The notes beneath the pieces are model-generated. The model was not told the origin of the DNA and searched no databases. It was given only the letters and a program-made list of their open reading frames with translations. The translations under genes and the position numbers were made by a program. A DNA stretch of 64,000 nucleotides from FEN-1099 sp964511015. GTDB lineage: Bacteria > Lernaellota > Lernaellaia > Lernaellales > Lernaellaceae. This document shows, piece after piece, positions 63,399 through 64,000 of this stretch. The stretch lies in assembly GCA_964511015.1 (NCBI GenBank), contig CAZEDX010000014.1:14022-78021 (forward strand), given 5' to 3'. Numbering within the stretch: the first letter of the stretch is position 1; each line of letters starts with the position of its first letter.

Positions 63399-64000
63399 GC
63401 ACCACTGGCTGGACGATTCGTCAGATGGGCGCCGCGTTGCGCGCCGGCCAAGTGACCGCGCGCCGGCTGGCCGAAGACGCCCTGGCCCGCATCGAACAGA
63501 CCGACCCCGCGCTCGGCGCTTGGTTGGTCGTGGCGCGCGAAGCCGCGCTGGCCGAGGCCGACGCCGCCGACCGCCGCCTGCACCACGGCGGCGAGATCAC
63601 ACCGCTGACGGGCATTCCGCTCGGCATTAAAGACAACTTCCACGTGCGTGGCCTACCGGCGACCGCCGGGTCGAAGATTCTGGGCGCCTACGTCGCGCCG
63701 TACGAATCGACCGCGACCGCGCGTTTGCGAGATGCCGGCGCGGTATTGCTCGGCAAGACCAACCTCGACGAATTCGCCATGGGCTCGTCTGGCGAGTTCA
63801 GCGCCTTTCGCCCGACGCGCAACCCGTGGGATCTCACGCGCACTCCCGGCGGTTCAAGCGCGGGCTCGGCGGCGGCGGTGGCCGCCCGGCACGTCCCCGG
63901 CGCGCTGGGCACCGATACCGGTGGTTCGATCCGCCTGCCGGCCAGCCACTGCGGGGTGGTCGGCGTCAAACCGACCTACGGCCGCGTCAGCCGCTACGGC
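63395..64000 (+). CDS. gatA: Asp-tRNA(Asn)/Glu-tRNA(Gln) amidotransferase subunit A, 5' part
   Basis: GTG 63395 overlaps the gatC stop (GTGA). The 202 codons present hold the amidase signature: catalytic Lys in GIPLGIKDNF, KTNLDEFAMGSSGEFSAF, and the Ser cluster TPGGSSAGSAAAVAA with GALGTDTGGSIRLPAS. It releases ammonia from glutamine for the tRNA amidation. The gene runs off the right edge; about 280 residues are missing. Confidence 0.95.
   Translation, partial: MSTTGWTIRQMGAALRAGQVTARRLAEDALARIEQTDPALGAWLVVAREAALAEADAADRRLHHGGEITPLTGIPLGIKDNFHVRGLPATAGSKILGAYVAPYESTATARLRDAGAVLLGKTNLDEFAMGSSGEFSAFRPTRNPWDLTRTPGGSSAGSAAAVAARHVPGALGTDTGGSIRLPASHCGVVGVKPTYGRVSRYG

Overview
The window looks like chromosome of a Gram-negative, high-GC, uncultivated bacterium of deltaproteobacterial type (Myxococcota/Lernaellota-like is my guess from protein style, not a proven placement). 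Support: OmpA and other outer-membrane barrels, many Sec/lipoprotein signal peptides, MopE-like Cys/Asp metal-binding motifs, sigma-54 promoters before pilin-like genes, and above all a recurrent family of exported proteins carrying long Asp-rich tracts built on a five-residue repeat (DDD plus two small residues). No tRNA, rRNA, CRISPR array or transposase was seen.

Layout. 1-2.3 kb: the start of a lipoprotein running off the left edge, then a metal-transport operon (CbiM/NikM permease, PDGLE protein, outer-membrane protein) behind a promoter overlapped by a perfect palindrome. 2.4-7.1 kb: two large secreted proteins on the minus strand (DOMON/CBM9-like repeats; subtilisin-like protease), both ending in an Asp tract plus GCGC. 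7.3-10 kb: membrane acyltransferase, recO, four-heme lipoprotein. 10.2-17.7 kb: minus-strand FG-GAP protein, OmpA protein, a broken SGNH hydrolase, a metallo-beta-lactamase-fold protein and a GH13 amylase. 18.1-20 kb: a biotin-dependent carboxylase (pycB/oadA type).

20-25.8 kb is an AT-richer accessory patch of intact and broken genes. It holds a caspase-like gene split by an amber codon, a GCGC-tailed small protein, scraps of beta-helix and SBBP genes, a second diverged copy of the last 72 bp of the carboxylase gene, and an orphan RHS C-terminus with an HExxH motif followed by two paralogous membrane proteins (a toxin/immunity candidate). 25.9-35 kb: HtrA, hemolysin III, two duplicated pilin-like genes each with its own sigma-54 promoter and upstream dyad, aminopeptidase P, and an S41 peptidase lipoprotein. 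35-43 kb: Asp-tract surface proteins, an AP-superfamily phosphatase, and type III glutamine synthetase. 43-50.7 kb: a DUF3857/transglutaminase pair, RluA-type pseudouridine synthase and a gingipain-like C25 protease. 50.7-53.2 kb: dapA-dapB (lysine/diaminopimelate) and an FAH-family protein, then a serpin remnant. 53.6-61 kb: a NAPE-PLD-like hydrolase with TetR, a VCBS/ASPIC lipoprotein, a PNGase F-like lipoprotein, CorA. 61-64 kb: an MJ0042/TPR membrane protein and gatC-gatA.

Main idea. Eleven exported proteins here carry Asp tracts, and they fall into two exclusive sets. Five have a lipobox Cys at the N-terminus followed by the tract. Six have an ordinary signal peptide and put the tract at the C-terminus just before a terminal Gly-Cys motif (GCGC in five, GGGGCNG in one). 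The tract always lies next to the Cys end, as a stalk would, so the C-terminal GCGC is a candidate for an undescribed C-terminal anchoring or sorting signal without a transmembrane helix.
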